Position numbers and translations under genes: made by a program
DNA from: Bradyrhizobium sp. CCBAU 51765
Lineage (GTDB): Bacteria; Pseudomonadota; Alphaproteobacteria; Rhizobiales; Xanthobacteraceae
Reading direction: 5' to 3'
Assembly: GCF_015291725.1 (NCBI RefSeq)
Contig: NZ_CP030038.1
Location: forward strand, 124,001-188,000
DNA: 64,000 nucleotides
Shown here: in pieces, positions 18,529-25,590 of the stretch
How positions within the stretch are numbered: the first letter of the stretch is position 1
Layout: each line of letters opens with the position of its first letter
The notes under the pieces: model-generated
What the model saw: only the letters and a program-made list of their open reading frames with translations
The model's database searches: none
What the model was told of the DNA's origin: nothing

Positions 18529-18628
18529 GGAGCGCGCCCGAAGCGCGCGTCTCGAAGGATAGAGGCCGAGATGCAGCAGCGGGGCCTGCATCCTTCGAGA
18601 CGGCGCTTCGCGCCTCCTCAGGATGAGG
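18518..18628. repeat. Palindromic repeat CCTCATCCTGAGGAGC...CTCCTCAGGATGAGG
   Basis: Long inverted arms: CCTCATCCTGAGGAGCGC near the start and GCGCCTCCTCAGGATGAGG at the end, with an inner pair GTCTCGAAGGAT/ATCCTTCGAGAC. The queG stop codon (18526-18528) lies in the left arm. A likely transcript terminator. Confidence 0.85.
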
Positions 18629-18673
18629 ATCGTGGACCTTGATTTCCCCACCCATTCCCGCAATCTCGCGCGC

Positions 18674-19471
18674 ATGACAAACATGCCTTTCTTCACCCGC
18701 GACGGCGAGACATTCCACCCGACGGAAGTTGCCAATGGTCCCTGGGATCCGAAGTCGCTGCACGGGCGCGTCATCATCGGCCTGCTCGGCTTCGCCATCG
18801 AGGAGCGCCATTCCGGGCCCGAGTTCGTGCCGGCGAGGCTCACAGTCGACATGTTTCGGCTGCCGACCATCGACAAGCCGATTGAAGTGACGACGCGTCT
18901 GGTGCGCGATGGACTACGCATCCGCGTGGTGGAAGCGGAGTTCTTCTCCGGCGGCGTCAGCATGGCGCGCGCCTCGTGCCAGCTGCTGCGCAAGACGCAG
19001 AATCCTGATGGCAATGTCTGGTCGCCGCCGAATTGGGACGCGCCGAAGCCGGCCGGCATTCCCAAGCCCACGGATCCCAGGCTCGGCATGAACGGCAAAT
19101 GGGCGACGCGGCCGATCGTCGGCCAGATGGGCTCGCTCGGGCCGCGCCGGCTGTGGATGAGCGAGGTGCGCGAGCTCGTTGCGGGCGTGCCGATGACGCC
19201 GTTCGTCCATGTCGCAACCGGTGCCGATTTCGCCAGCCCGTTTGCCAATGCCGGCGACAAGGGGCTCGGCTACATCAACAGCGACGTCACGATCTATCTG
19301 CACCGCCTGCCGGTCACGGAATGGATCGGCTTCGAAGTCGTGAACCACCACGCCACCGACGGCGTCGCGATCGGCGAATGCTGGCTCTATGACGAGCAGG
19401 GCCCGATCGGCACCGCGACCGTGGCGGCGCTGGCGCAGCGCAAGCCGATGGCGAATCCGTCGAAGCGGTAG
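18674..19471 (+). CDS. Acyl-CoA thioesterase-like double-hotdog protein
   Basis: 265 residues from ATG 18674 (or 262 from 18683); an in-frame ATG at 18623 lies inside the preceding repeat and is less likely. Two hotdog halves are seen: residues about 25-115 (LHGRVIIGLLGFAIEE, an N-terminal hotdog with the helix start) and 160-255 (FVHVATGADFASPF, then WIGFEVVNHHATDGVAIGECWLYDEQG). This is the TesB/thioesterase-like superfamily layout, which hydrolyses acyl-CoA esters. Physiological substrate unknown. It is flanked by different repeats on both sides, so it is probably a single transcription unit. Confidence 0.75.
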   Translation: MTNMPFFTRDGETFHPTEVANGPWDPKSLHGRVIIGLLGFAIEERHSGPEFVPARLTVDMFRLPTIDKPIEVTTRLVRDGLRIRVVEAEFFSGGVSMARASCQLLRKTQNPDGNVWSPPNWDAPKPAGIPKPTDPRLGMNGKWATRPIVGQMGSLGPRRLWMSEVRELVAGVPMTPFVHVATGADFASPFANAGDKGLGYINSDVTIYLHRLPVTEWIGFEVVNHHATDGVAIGECWLYDEQGPIGTATVAALAQRKPMANPSKR

Positions 19472-19492
19472 GGGCGCGCGCCTCTCTCCGGT

Positions 19493-19598
19493 CGTCATTC
19501 CGGGATGCGCCGTCAGGCGCAGACCCGGAATCCATTGGACCGCAGGGCCAAAAGGCGAAATGGATTCCGGGTTCGCGCTTCGCGCCCCCGGAATGACG
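19493..19598. repeat. Palindromic repeat CGTCATTCCGGG...CCGGAATGACG
   Basis: Outer arms CGTCATTCCGGG and CCCCCGGAATGACG, with inner arms CCCGGAATCCATT/AATGGATTCCGGG. It lies between two convergent genes and abuts the stop of the NTF2-like gene, so it is probably a bidirectional terminator. Confidence 0.85.
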
Positions 19599-19599
19599 G

Positions 19600-20067
19600 T
19601 CAGGTGAGATGCCGCTGCATCTCCGGCCGCGCCTTGAGCTCGGCGCCCTGCTTTGCGACGATCTTCGCAATTCTTTCCGGCGCGAACTTCAGATCGACGA
19701 ATGCCGGCGCGGTGTTGGCGACCTCGTGATAGCTCGCGATCTTTCCATCCTGCAGCGTCATGATCGCGACGCCCTCGAACATCGCCCGCACGCCGTTGGC
19801 GTCCGGCAGGGTCGATTTGTAGCTGAAGGTGTAGCGCGCATAGAGCGTGGTGCCGTCAGACACCGGATCATGCATGTCCCAGCGGAAATTAGTCGCCGTG
19901 CGATAGAACCAGTCGTCGATCATCGCCGCGATCCTCTCGCGTCCTTCGAAGGCGCCGTAGAACACGTCGTGATAGACGCCGTCCTCGGTGAACAGCTCGG
20001 CAAAGGCGCGACCGTTGCGCTGCTCGACCGCATCGCAAAAGGCGCGCAGCATGGCGGTGGTGGTCAT
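19600..20067 (-). CDS. SnoaL/NTF2-like domain protein
   Basis: 155 residues from the ATG at 20067, chosen because GGGGAAGGAG lies 9 nt before it; an in-frame ATG at 20097 lies next to the upstream repeat. The NTF2 cone fold is suggested by FCDAVEQRNGRAFAELFTEDG near the N-terminus, FEGRERIAAMIDDWF, and a later MTLQDGKIASYHEV. Such proteins are small-molecule isomerases, hydratases or binding proteins; which applies here is unknown. Flanked on both sides by palindromic repeats. Confidence 0.8.
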   Translation of the reverse strand: MTTTAMLRAFCDAVEQRNGRAFAELFTEDGVYHDVFYGAFEGRERIAAMIDDWFYRTATNFRWDMHDPVSDGTTLYARYTFSYKSTLPDANGVRAMFEGVAIMTLQDGKIASYHEVANTAPAFVDLKFAPERIAKIVAKQGAELKARPEMQRHLT

Positions 20068-20091
20068 TGGCGTTGCTCCTTCCCCGTTCTC

Positions 20092-20195
20092 TGTCATGCC
20101 CCGGCTCGACCGGGGTATCCAGTACGCCGTGACTTCTCGGCTCTATCTCTGCCGTTTCTGGAATACTGGATTGCCCGCCTTCGCGGGCAATGACA
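20092..20195. repeat. Palindromic repeat TGTCATGCCCCGG...GGGCAATGACA
   Basis: Outer arms TGTCATGCC and GGGCAATGACA; inner arms GTATCCAGTA and TACTGGAT; and a GCCCGCCTTCGCGGGC hairpin. It separates the NTF2-like gene from the alpha/beta hydrolase gene. Confidence 0.8.
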
Positions 20196-20210
20196 GCGAG
20201 TATTACAACT

Positions 20211-20999
20211 TCACCCGATCTCGGCCACCGCGGCAAGAATGCGCGCGATGTCCTGCGGGCGGGAGAGGCGGTGGTCGCCGTCCTGGATCATGGTCAGCAC
20301 GACGTCATCGGCCGGCAGGCGGTGGGTCAGCGCGAACGCGTGCTGCCATGGCACGTCAGGATCTTTCGCACCTTGCAGGATGCGCACGGGGCAGCCGAGA
20401 TCGATGGCGCTGCCGAGCACGAGATGGTTGCGGCCCTCCTCGATCAGGTTCCGCGTGATCGGATAGGGTGAGCCGTCGCCGTAATCCGACGGCCGCATCC
20501 AGACACCCTTGGTCTCGATCTCTTTCTTCACCGCGGGCGAAAAATTCTTCCACATCAGCTCCTCGGTGAAGTCGGGCGCGGGCGCGATCAGGACGAGGCC
20601 GGCCAGCGACGCCTTGCCAGGACGCTTCTTGATCTCGCGCGCGAGCAGCAGCGCGATCCAGCCACCCATGGATGAGCCGATCAGGACTTGCGGGCCGTCG
20701 CAAAACCGCTCGAACACCGCAACGCTCTCCTCCAGCCAGCGCCCGATGGTTCCGTCGGTGAAGTCGCCGCCGGACTCGCCGTGGCCGGAATAGTCGAACC
20801 GGACCATTGCGCGGCTGTGATCCCGGGCGAAGGCGTCCAGCGCCAGGGCCTTGCTGCCCTGCATGTCCGAGTTGAACCCGCCCAGCCAGACCAGTCCCGG
20901 TCCCTGTCCACGCCGGCTGCGTACCGCGATCCGGCGTGCGGACAGGCCCTCACCCACATCGATGAAGTCGAGCGTGGCATCAGGAATTATATCGGTCAT
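20211..20999 (-). CDS. Alpha/beta hydrolase (ABHD10-like)
   Basis: 262 residues with a complete serine hydrolase triad in the expected order: nucleophile in GSSMGG (near residue 110), Asp in the GAKDPDVPW segment (about 220), and His in DGDHRLSRP (near 247). The oxyanion region is GLVWLGGFNSD near residue 38. Resembles bacterial relatives of ABHD10-type esterases and thioesterases. The substrate is unknown. Monocistronic, convergent with nothing; infC lies divergently upstream across a 250-nt gap. Confidence 0.82.
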   Translation of the reverse strand: MTDIIPDATLDFIDVGEGLSARRIAVRSRRGQGPGLVWLGGFNSDMQGSKALALDAFARDHSRAMVRFDYSGHGESGGDFTDGTIGRWLEESVAVFERFCDGPQVLIGSSMGGWIALLLAREIKKRPGKASLAGLVLIAPAPDFTEELMWKNFSPAVKKEIETKGVWMRPSDYGDGSPYPITRNLIEEGRNHLVLGSAIDLGCPVRILQGAKDPDVPWQHAFALTHRLPADDVVLTMIQDGDHRLSRPQDIARILAAVAEIG

Positions 21000-21250
21000 G
21001 GAACATTTACTCTGGCTGTGCGGTTTGAGCTGTCCGGGCGCGTCCCGCGATGCGACCCGATGGCTGCATTGGCCGCCCTTTGGGACGCTTGCGGAACAGA
21101 AGCAAGGTGTCTATGTCGTCTGCGTGCTCAGGCGTGACCAAAATGCCTCGCATTTGAGGGTTTTTCGCACGCCGCATGAGCGACTTGCTTGCCGGCAAAC
21201 GCATCTTCCTTCAAGATAGCCGCTTCTTTCACAACTTTGGAGAACCACCC

Positions 21251-21790
21251 ATTCGCCGTCCTAATAAAGCTCCGCCCGCTGCCAGCAAAGACGGGCCGCG
21301 CATCAATGATGATATCCGCAATGCGCAGATCCAGCTGATCGACCAGACCGGTGACAACAAGGGCACGGTCGAGACAGTCGTCGCCATCCGGATGGCTCAG
21401 GAAGCCGGCATGGATCTGGTCGAGATTTCGCCGAATGCCAGCCCTCCCGTCTGCAAGATCATGGACTACGGGAAGTACAAGTATTCCGCTCAGAAGAAGG
21501 CCGCGGAAGCCCGCAAGCGGCAGAAGACCGTCGAGATCAAGGAGATCAAGCTCCGCCCGATGATCGACGACCATGATTACGACGTGAAGATGCGCGCGAT
21601 GCAGCGGTTCTTCGAAGAGGGCGACAAGGTCAAGATCACGTTGCGCTATCGTGGCCGCGAAATGGCGCACCAGGAGATCGGCACCAAGCTGCTGGACAAG
21701 ATCAAGACCGACGTCGCCGAGCTCGCCAAGGTCGAGCAGGACGCGCGGTTCGAAGGTCGCCAGGTCGTCATGGTGCTGGCGCCGCGCTGA
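21251..21790 (+). CDS. infC: Translation initiation factor IF-3, with an ATT start codon
   Basis: 179 residues when started at ATT 21251; GGAGA lies 8 nt before it (GGAGAACCACCC-ATT). An in-frame ATG at 21176 would add 25 residues unlike any IF-3. Homology begins at [22 protein letters not shown]. The N-terminal domain (about 12-80, including [12 protein letters not shown]) and C-terminal domain (about 85-175, [17 protein letters not shown]) are complete. IF-3 discriminates the start codon and prevents subunit joining; a rare AUU start lets IF-3 repress its own translation, as in E. coli infC. A good hairpin terminator follows, so rpmI-rplT are separate here. Confidence 0.95.
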   Translation: MRRPNKAPPAASKDGPRINDDIRNAQIQLIDQTGDNKGTVETVVAIRMAQEAGMDLVEISPNASPPVCKIMDYGKYKYSAQKKAAEARKRQKTVEIKEIKLRPMIDDHDYDVKMRAMQRFFEEGDKVKITLRYRGREMAHQEIGTKLLDKIKTDVAELAKVEQDARFEGRQVVMVLAPR

Positions 21791-21822
21791 CGCGAAGCGC
21801 TTTGGCTCAGGACTGAGTTTTC

Positions 21823-21856
21823 AACGGCCCGTCCGGATTTCCGGCGGGCCGTTTTG
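21823..21856 (+). terminator. Rho-independent terminator of infC
   Basis: AACGGCCCG at 21823-21831 pairs with CGGGCCGTT at 21845-21853, followed by a TTGTT tract. It lies 33 nt after the infC stop codon. Confidence 0.88.
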
Positions 21857-21904
21857 TTGTGTGCGCGTTGCTGGGGATATCTCTCGCCACGAACTCGCTG
21901 CACC

Positions 21905-22035
21905 TCTCCTGCCTCCGGGAGAGGTCGACGCGCAAAGCGCGGCGGGTGAGGGCTCTCGCCTCTTGGGGATCCTCGCTTGCGGAAGCAGCCCTCTCCCCGA
22001 CCCTCCCCCGCAGGCGGGGGACGGAGCGCATCGCC
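21905..22035. repeat. Palindromic repeat of the CTCCCGC/GCGGGAG class
   Basis: Starts CTCCGGGAGAGGTCGACGCG and ends CCGCAGGCGGGGGACGGAGCGC; the internal part matches the element at 51823-51950 (GAGGTCGACGCGC...AAGCGCGGCGGG). It lies between infC and the convergent secreted-protein gene. Confidence 0.75.
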
Positions 22036-22056
22036 GTCGTGGCGATGGTTTGCCCT

Positions 22057-22461
22057 TCAGGTCCGCGTCGCCTGCCAGGTGCCGCTGCACTGGTCGCCGG
22101 AGATGACACCTCTCCACGAGCCGGCACCGTTCACGCCGGCGAGCCGGCCGCCGCCGCTGGCATGGGAGGCGCCGACCGAGACCTGGACAGCCACAGCGCC
22201 GGAGCGGTTGATCCTGCCCGAAACCCGGCCGCCGCCGGCGGACGAGACGCGGCTGCCCGTCACGGTGAAGGGAACGCTGTAGCCCGAGCTGCAACTGCCC
22301 CTCGTGGTGGCGAAGGTGACGTTCCAGATGCCGTCATAGCCGCCGACGCGGGCATCGGCAGTCGACGGCAGCATGACGGCCGCGAGCAGGACGAACAGCG
22401 CCAGATGACGCGGGCGGACGAAACCAGTCAAAGACGAAGGCGATTGGGACAAATGGGCCAT
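22057..22461 (-). CDS. Small secreted protein of unknown function, Gly/Ser-rich beta protein
   Basis: 134 residues. A signal peptide is visible (hydrophobic LALFVLLAAVMLPSTADA, about 20-37, with cleavage after ADA). The mature part starts RVGGYDGIWNVTF, has two Cys pairs (GSCSSGYSV near residue 56 and GDQCSGTW near 122), and alternates short polar strands. The YDGIWNV...SGRI...GxGxWxG...CSGTWQA pattern suggests a small beta-barrel or sandwich. I do not recognise the family by name. Sits between infC and rpmI on the opposite strand, interrupting the usual infC-rpmI-rplT operon. Confidence 0.65.
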   Translation of the reverse strand: MAHLSQSPSSLTGFVRPRHLALFVLLAAVMLPSTADARVGGYDGIWNVTFATTRGSCSSGYSVPFTVTGSRVSSAGGGRVSGRINRSGAVAVQVSVGASHASGGGRLAGVNGAGSWRGVISGDQCSGTWQATRT

Positions 22462-22736
22462 TTTGGTCCTGCTCCGGGCGGCACGGCTGGGGACATGAGG
22501 GTGGCAACACCGGATAGTCTCCGGGCCTATTCCGCCGGTTCATCGTTGCCATTTGGCTCCCGCTCTGTCATAAGCCCAGCCTTCATCGCCCGGCTGATTA
22601 AGGGCTGCCGTGGCGGTGTTTCGTGCGGGTTTCGCGCTCGTTCGCAAAACCTGAGCACAATCAACGCTCTAACGAGCAATTTAGACGGCCAGCCGCCTTC
22701 ACGGGCGGATTTCTGTTGTGGCCATAGGAGAGCCAA

Positions 22737-22937
22737 ATGCCCAAGCTGAAGACCAAATCGGGCGCTAAAAAGCGCTTCAAGGTGACTGCCACCGGCAAAG
22801 TGATGCACGCCCAGCGCGGCAAGCGTCACGGCATGATCAAGCGGACGAAGAAGCAGATCCGTCAGCTCCGCGGCACCCGCGTGCTGTTCAAGACCGACGG
22901 CGACAACGTCAAGAAGTACTTCTTGCCGAACGCCTGA
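22737..22937 (+). CDS. rpmI: 50S ribosomal protein L35
   Basis: 66 residues, full length, with the conserved [21 protein letters not shown] start and [22 protein letters not shown] precedes the ATG by 6 nt. The 275-nt leader contains a GCCGCC-TTCA-CGGGCGG hairpin near 22691-22708, a candidate site for L20-type autoregulation, though I cannot match it to a known leader. rplT follows 80 nt downstream. Confidence 0.98.
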   Translation: MPKLKTKSGAKKRFKVTATGKVMHAQRGKRHGMIKRTKKQIRQLRGTRVLFKTDGDNVKKYFLPNA

Positions 22938-23017
22938 TCGCGTCCACGATCACTGCCACCTCGCGCCGCCTTCGCGCGGCGATCCGAAAACCAAGTCATC
23001 TCTGAAGGAATTTTGTC

Positions 23018-23377
23018 ATGTCTCGCGTCAAACGCGGTGTGACCGCCCACGCCAAGCACAAGAAAGTCTACAAGGCCGCCAAGGGCTTCTATGGCCGCCG
23101 CAAGAACACCATCCGCGCCGCCAAGCCGGCCGTGGAGAAGGCGATGCAATACGCCTTCCGCGACCGCAAGCGCAAGAAGCGGACGTTCCGCGCGCTCTGG
23201 ATCCAGCGCATCAACGCTGCCGTCCGTCCGTTCGGCCTGACCTACAGCCGATTTATCGACGGCATGGCCAAGTCCGGGATCACCGTGGACCGCAAGGTGC
23301 TGTCGGATCTCGCGATCAGCGAGCCCGCCGCGTTCCAGGCGATCGCCGAGAAGGCCAAGGCTGCGCTGGCCGCCTGA
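23018..23377 (+). CDS. rplT: 50S ribosomal protein L20
   Basis: 119 residues, full length: the basic N-terminal helix [32 protein letters not shown] and globular C-terminal domain ([20 protein letters not shown]). AAGGA lies 8 nt before the ATG. L20 is an assembly protein of the 50S subunit and in many bacteria represses its own operon. A GCGCCGC/GCGGCG hairpin lies between rpmI and rplT. Confidence 0.98.
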   Translation: MSRVKRGVTAHAKHKKVYKAAKGFYGRRKNTIRAAKPAVEKAMQYAFRDRKRKKRTFRALWIQRINAAVRPFGLTYSRFIDGMAKSGITVDRKVLSDLAISEPAAFQAIAEKAKAALAA

Positions 23378-23385
23378 GGCCTGCG

Positions 23386-23805
23386 CTAGCGGGCCTTTTG
23401 GCCCGCAGCCTTCAAAGCTTTTTGCGAGTAGCGCTGGGCGACCTCCGCCCGGCAGAATGCTGTCGCCGAAATATACATGGTGCCGGACTTGTTCCGGTAC
23501 TTGCGATCGCACGCCTGCAACTCGCGCTGATAGCTGAGCTTTTGCGGCGGCTTCTGCTGGCCGACGAAATCAGCTTCGCATTTCTTCTCGACCACTTCAC
23601 CGAACTGCACGTCGCCGCTGGCGCCATATGCGCAGGCCTCGAACAGCTTCATGGCAGGGCCGCAGCCAGGCGCCGCATTGAGGACTGCGATGACGTCGTC
23701 CATCGACGTCGATTTGGCCGGGCATTCCTCGGCGTAGGCCGCGCCCCCCAAAGCACCTTCCAATACAAGCAGGGCCAGACCGACCAGACAGGATCTCGAA
23801 AGCAT
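23386..23805 (-). CDS. Small secreted cysteine-containing protein of unknown function
   Basis: 139 residues from the ATG at 23805, chosen for its GAGGAGAG ribosome site 7 nt upstream; a longer in-frame extension runs antisense into the pheS leader and is unlikely. Signal peptide about 1-25 (LVGLALLVLEGALGGAAYA). The mature part contains six Cys (for example AAPGCGPAMKLFEACAYGA and KKCEADFVG) and a Lys/Gln-rich C-terminus. No domain recognised; it resembles small periplasmic proteins of rhizobia. Convergent with rplT, divergent from pheS. Confidence 0.72.
   Translation of the reverse strand: MLSRSCLVGLALLVLEGALGGAAYAEECPAKSTSMDDVIAVLNAAPGCGPAMKLFEACAYGASGDVQFGEVVEKKCEADFVGQQKPPQKLSYQRELQACDRKYRNKSGTMYISATAFCRAEVAQRYSQKALKAAGQKAR
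23389..23406. terminator. Hairpin at the rplT 3' end
   Basis: GCGGGCC-TTTT-GGCCCGC, a perfect 7-bp stem starting 12 nt after the rplT stop and overlapping the 3' end of the convergent gene. There is no T-tract, so it may slow polymerase or protect the mRNA end rather than terminate on its own. Confidence 0.5.
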
Positions 23806-23956
23806 CGCAGGACTCTCCTCATACCCCCATTGGTGCCGGGTCCCCGCGCAGCGTTCAACCCGGCCGGCCGCAAGCCCGAAATGACCGGCTTTTTGCTTGA
23901 CGTTACGGCCTTCGGGCGGCGACAACCCAGCCGAATTTGGAGCCAAGGATTTGACT

Positions 23957-25039
23957 GTGTCCGACCTCGCAACGCTCGAAACGTCCATCCTCGACCAGAT
24001 CGCCGCCGCCGGCGATGAAGTCGCTCTTGAAGCCGTGCGCGTCGCCGCGCTCGGCAAGAAGGGCTCGATCTCGGCGCTGCTCGCCACGCTCGGCAAGATG
24101 TCGCCTGATGAGCGCAAGACGCAAGGCGCCGCGATCAACCAGGCCAAGGACAAGGTCACCGAGGCGCTCGCCGCCCGGCGCGACCTGCTGAAGTCCGCGG
24201 CGCTCGATGCGCGGCTCGCCTCCGAGACCATCGACGTCACCCTGCCGCTGCGCGATGCACCGGTCGAGGCCGGCCGCATCCATCCGCTGAGCCAGGTCTG
24301 GGACGAACTGACCACGATCTTCGCCGACATGGGCTTCTCGGTCGCCGAGGGTCCCGACATCGAGACCGACGACTACAACTTCACCAAGCTGAATTTCCCG
24401 GAAGGCCATCCCGCGCGCGAGATGCACGACACCTTCTTCTTCCATCCGAAGGAGGACGGCTCGCGCATGCTGCTCAGAACCCACACCTCGCCGGTGCAGG
24501 TGCGCACGATGCTGAGCCAGAAGCCGCCGATCCGCGTGATCTGCCCGGGCCGCACCTACCGCATCGATTCGGACGCGACCCACACGCCGCAATTCCACCA
24601 GGTCGAAGGCCTCGTCATCGACAAGACCTCGCATCTCGGCCACCTCAAATGGATCCTGCATGAGTTCTGCAAGGCGTTCTTCGAGGTCGACCACATCAAC
24701 ATGCGCTTCCGTCCCTCGTTCTTCCCGTTCACCGAGCCGTCGCTGGAAGTCGACATCCAGTGCCGCCGCGACAAGGGCGAGATCCGCTTCGGCGAGGGCG
24801 AGGACTGGCTCGAGATTCTCGGCTGCGGCATGGTGCACCCGAACGTGCTGCGCGCCTGTGGCATCGATCCCGACGAGTACCAGGGCTTCGCCTGGGGCAT
24901 GGGCATCGACCGCATCGCCATGCTGAAATACGGCATCGCCGACCTGCGCCAGCTGTTCGACAGCGACGTCCGCTGGCTGAGCCACTACGGCTTCAAGCCG
25001 CTGGAGGTGCCGACGCTTGCGGGGGGATTGAGCTCGTGA
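23957..25039 (+). CDS. pheS: Phenylalanyl-tRNA synthetase alpha subunit
   Basis: 360 residues from GTG 23957, preceded by AAGGA at 7-8 nt; an upstream in-frame start at 23897 has no ribosome site and adds unrelated residues. Class II motifs are visible: motif 2 around [10 protein letters not shown]...[20 protein letters not shown], motif 3 [17 protein letters not shown], and the N-terminal coiled-coil domain. It forms the alpha2beta2 enzyme with PheT, which is separated from it by a foreign DUF559 gene rather than following directly. Confidence 0.97.
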   Translation: MSDLATLETSILDQIAAAGDEVALEAVRVAALGKKGSISALLATLGKMSPDERKTQGAAINQAKDKVTEALAARRDLLKSAALDARLASETIDVTLPLRDAPVEAGRIHPLSQVWDELTTIFADMGFSVAEGPDIETDDYNFTKLNFPEGHPAREMHDTFFFHPKEDGSRMLLRTHTSPVQVRTMLSQKPPIRVICPGRTYRIDSDATHTPQFHQVEGLVIDKTSHLGHLKWILHEFCKAFFEVDHINMRFRPSFFPFTEPSLEVDIQCRRDKGEIRFGEGEDWLEILGCGMVHPNVLRACGIDPDEYQGFAWGMGIDRIAMLKYGIADLRQLFDSDVRWLSHYGFKPLEVPTLAGGLSS

Positions 25040-25071
25040 GGGTTGTGAGTAGCCGTACAAAAACTCTCTCC

Positions 25072-25112
25072 GTTCCCTCCCCCCTTGTGGGGGAGGGTCG
25101 GGGAGGGGGGTA
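25072..25112. repeat. Left copy of a 41-bp inverted repeat flanking the DUF559 gene
   Basis: Begins GTTCCCTCCCCCCTTGTGGG and ends GGGGAGGGGGGTA. It is the reverse complement of 25490-25530 with one mismatch that I could find. The repeat itself contains a CCTCCCCC/GGGGGAGG hairpin. Confidence 0.9.
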
Positions 25113-25119
25113 GCCACGG

Positions 25120-25590
25120 ATGCCGCACGCAGTTGTAAGCGAGCGACAGCGCAGCCGGGCGAAACAGCTTCGCCGAGCGATGACGCGCGCCGAAACACTG
25201 CTGTGGCGGCACCTGAAGGCTAACCGCATGGACGGTGTTGGCATCCGTGGCCAATCGCCAATCGGAAACTACATTGCTGACTTCGTGTGCTTCTCCTCAA
25301 AGCTCATCATCGAGCTCGATGGGGAATCCCATGATTTCGAGGAACGTCAAAAAAAAGATGAGCGTCGCGACGCTTTCTTCACAGCCGAGGGTTTTCAGGT
25401 TCTGCGCTTCACCAACGAGCAGGTGATGACGAACCTTGAGGGAGTTGTTGAGACAATTCGCCAGGCAACTTCTGTCAGAGCCCGCGGCTTACCCCCCTCC
25501 CTGACCCTCCCCCACAAGGGGGGAGGGAACGCCGACACCGACCGAGATCAATTCGTTAACACCGACAAGAACCGAGGCACACAGCCATGA
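25120..25590 (+). CDS. DUF559 endonuclease-domain protein boxed by inverted repeats
   Basis: 156 residues. Residues 8-115 form a DUF559/Vsr-like nuclease domain: [20 protein letters not shown], then [20 protein letters not shown] and [11 protein letters not shown], the D...ExD pattern of the restriction-endonuclease fold. Residues 124-156 (from [12 protein letters not shown]) are encoded by the right inverted repeat and the pheT leader, not by a conserved domain. Its stop overlaps the pheT ATG by 4 nt. GC over 25261-25380 is about 48%, far below pheS and pheT, suggesting acquisition. Function of DUF559 proteins is largely unknown. RNA or DNA cleavage is inferred. Confidence 0.82.
   Translation: MPHAVVSERQRSRAKQLRRAMTRAETLLWRHLKANRMDGVGIRGQSPIGNYIADFVCFSSKLIIELDGESHDFEERQKKDERRDAFFTAEGFQVLRFTNEQVMTNLEGVVETIRQATSVRARGLPPSLTLPHKGGGNADTDRDQFVNTDKNRGTQP
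25490..25530. repeat. Right copy of the 41-bp inverted repeat flanking the DUF559 gene
   Basis: Begins TACCCCCCTCCCTGACCCTC and ends GGGGGGAGGGAAC, the inverted partner of 25072-25112. It is translated as the C-terminal tail of the DUF559 protein. Confidence 0.9.

Noticed and set aside
23806..24360. N-terminal extension of the small secreted protein downstream of rplT
   Set aside because: The longer frame runs antisense through pheS, while ATG 23805 has a strong ribosome site and begins a signal peptide.
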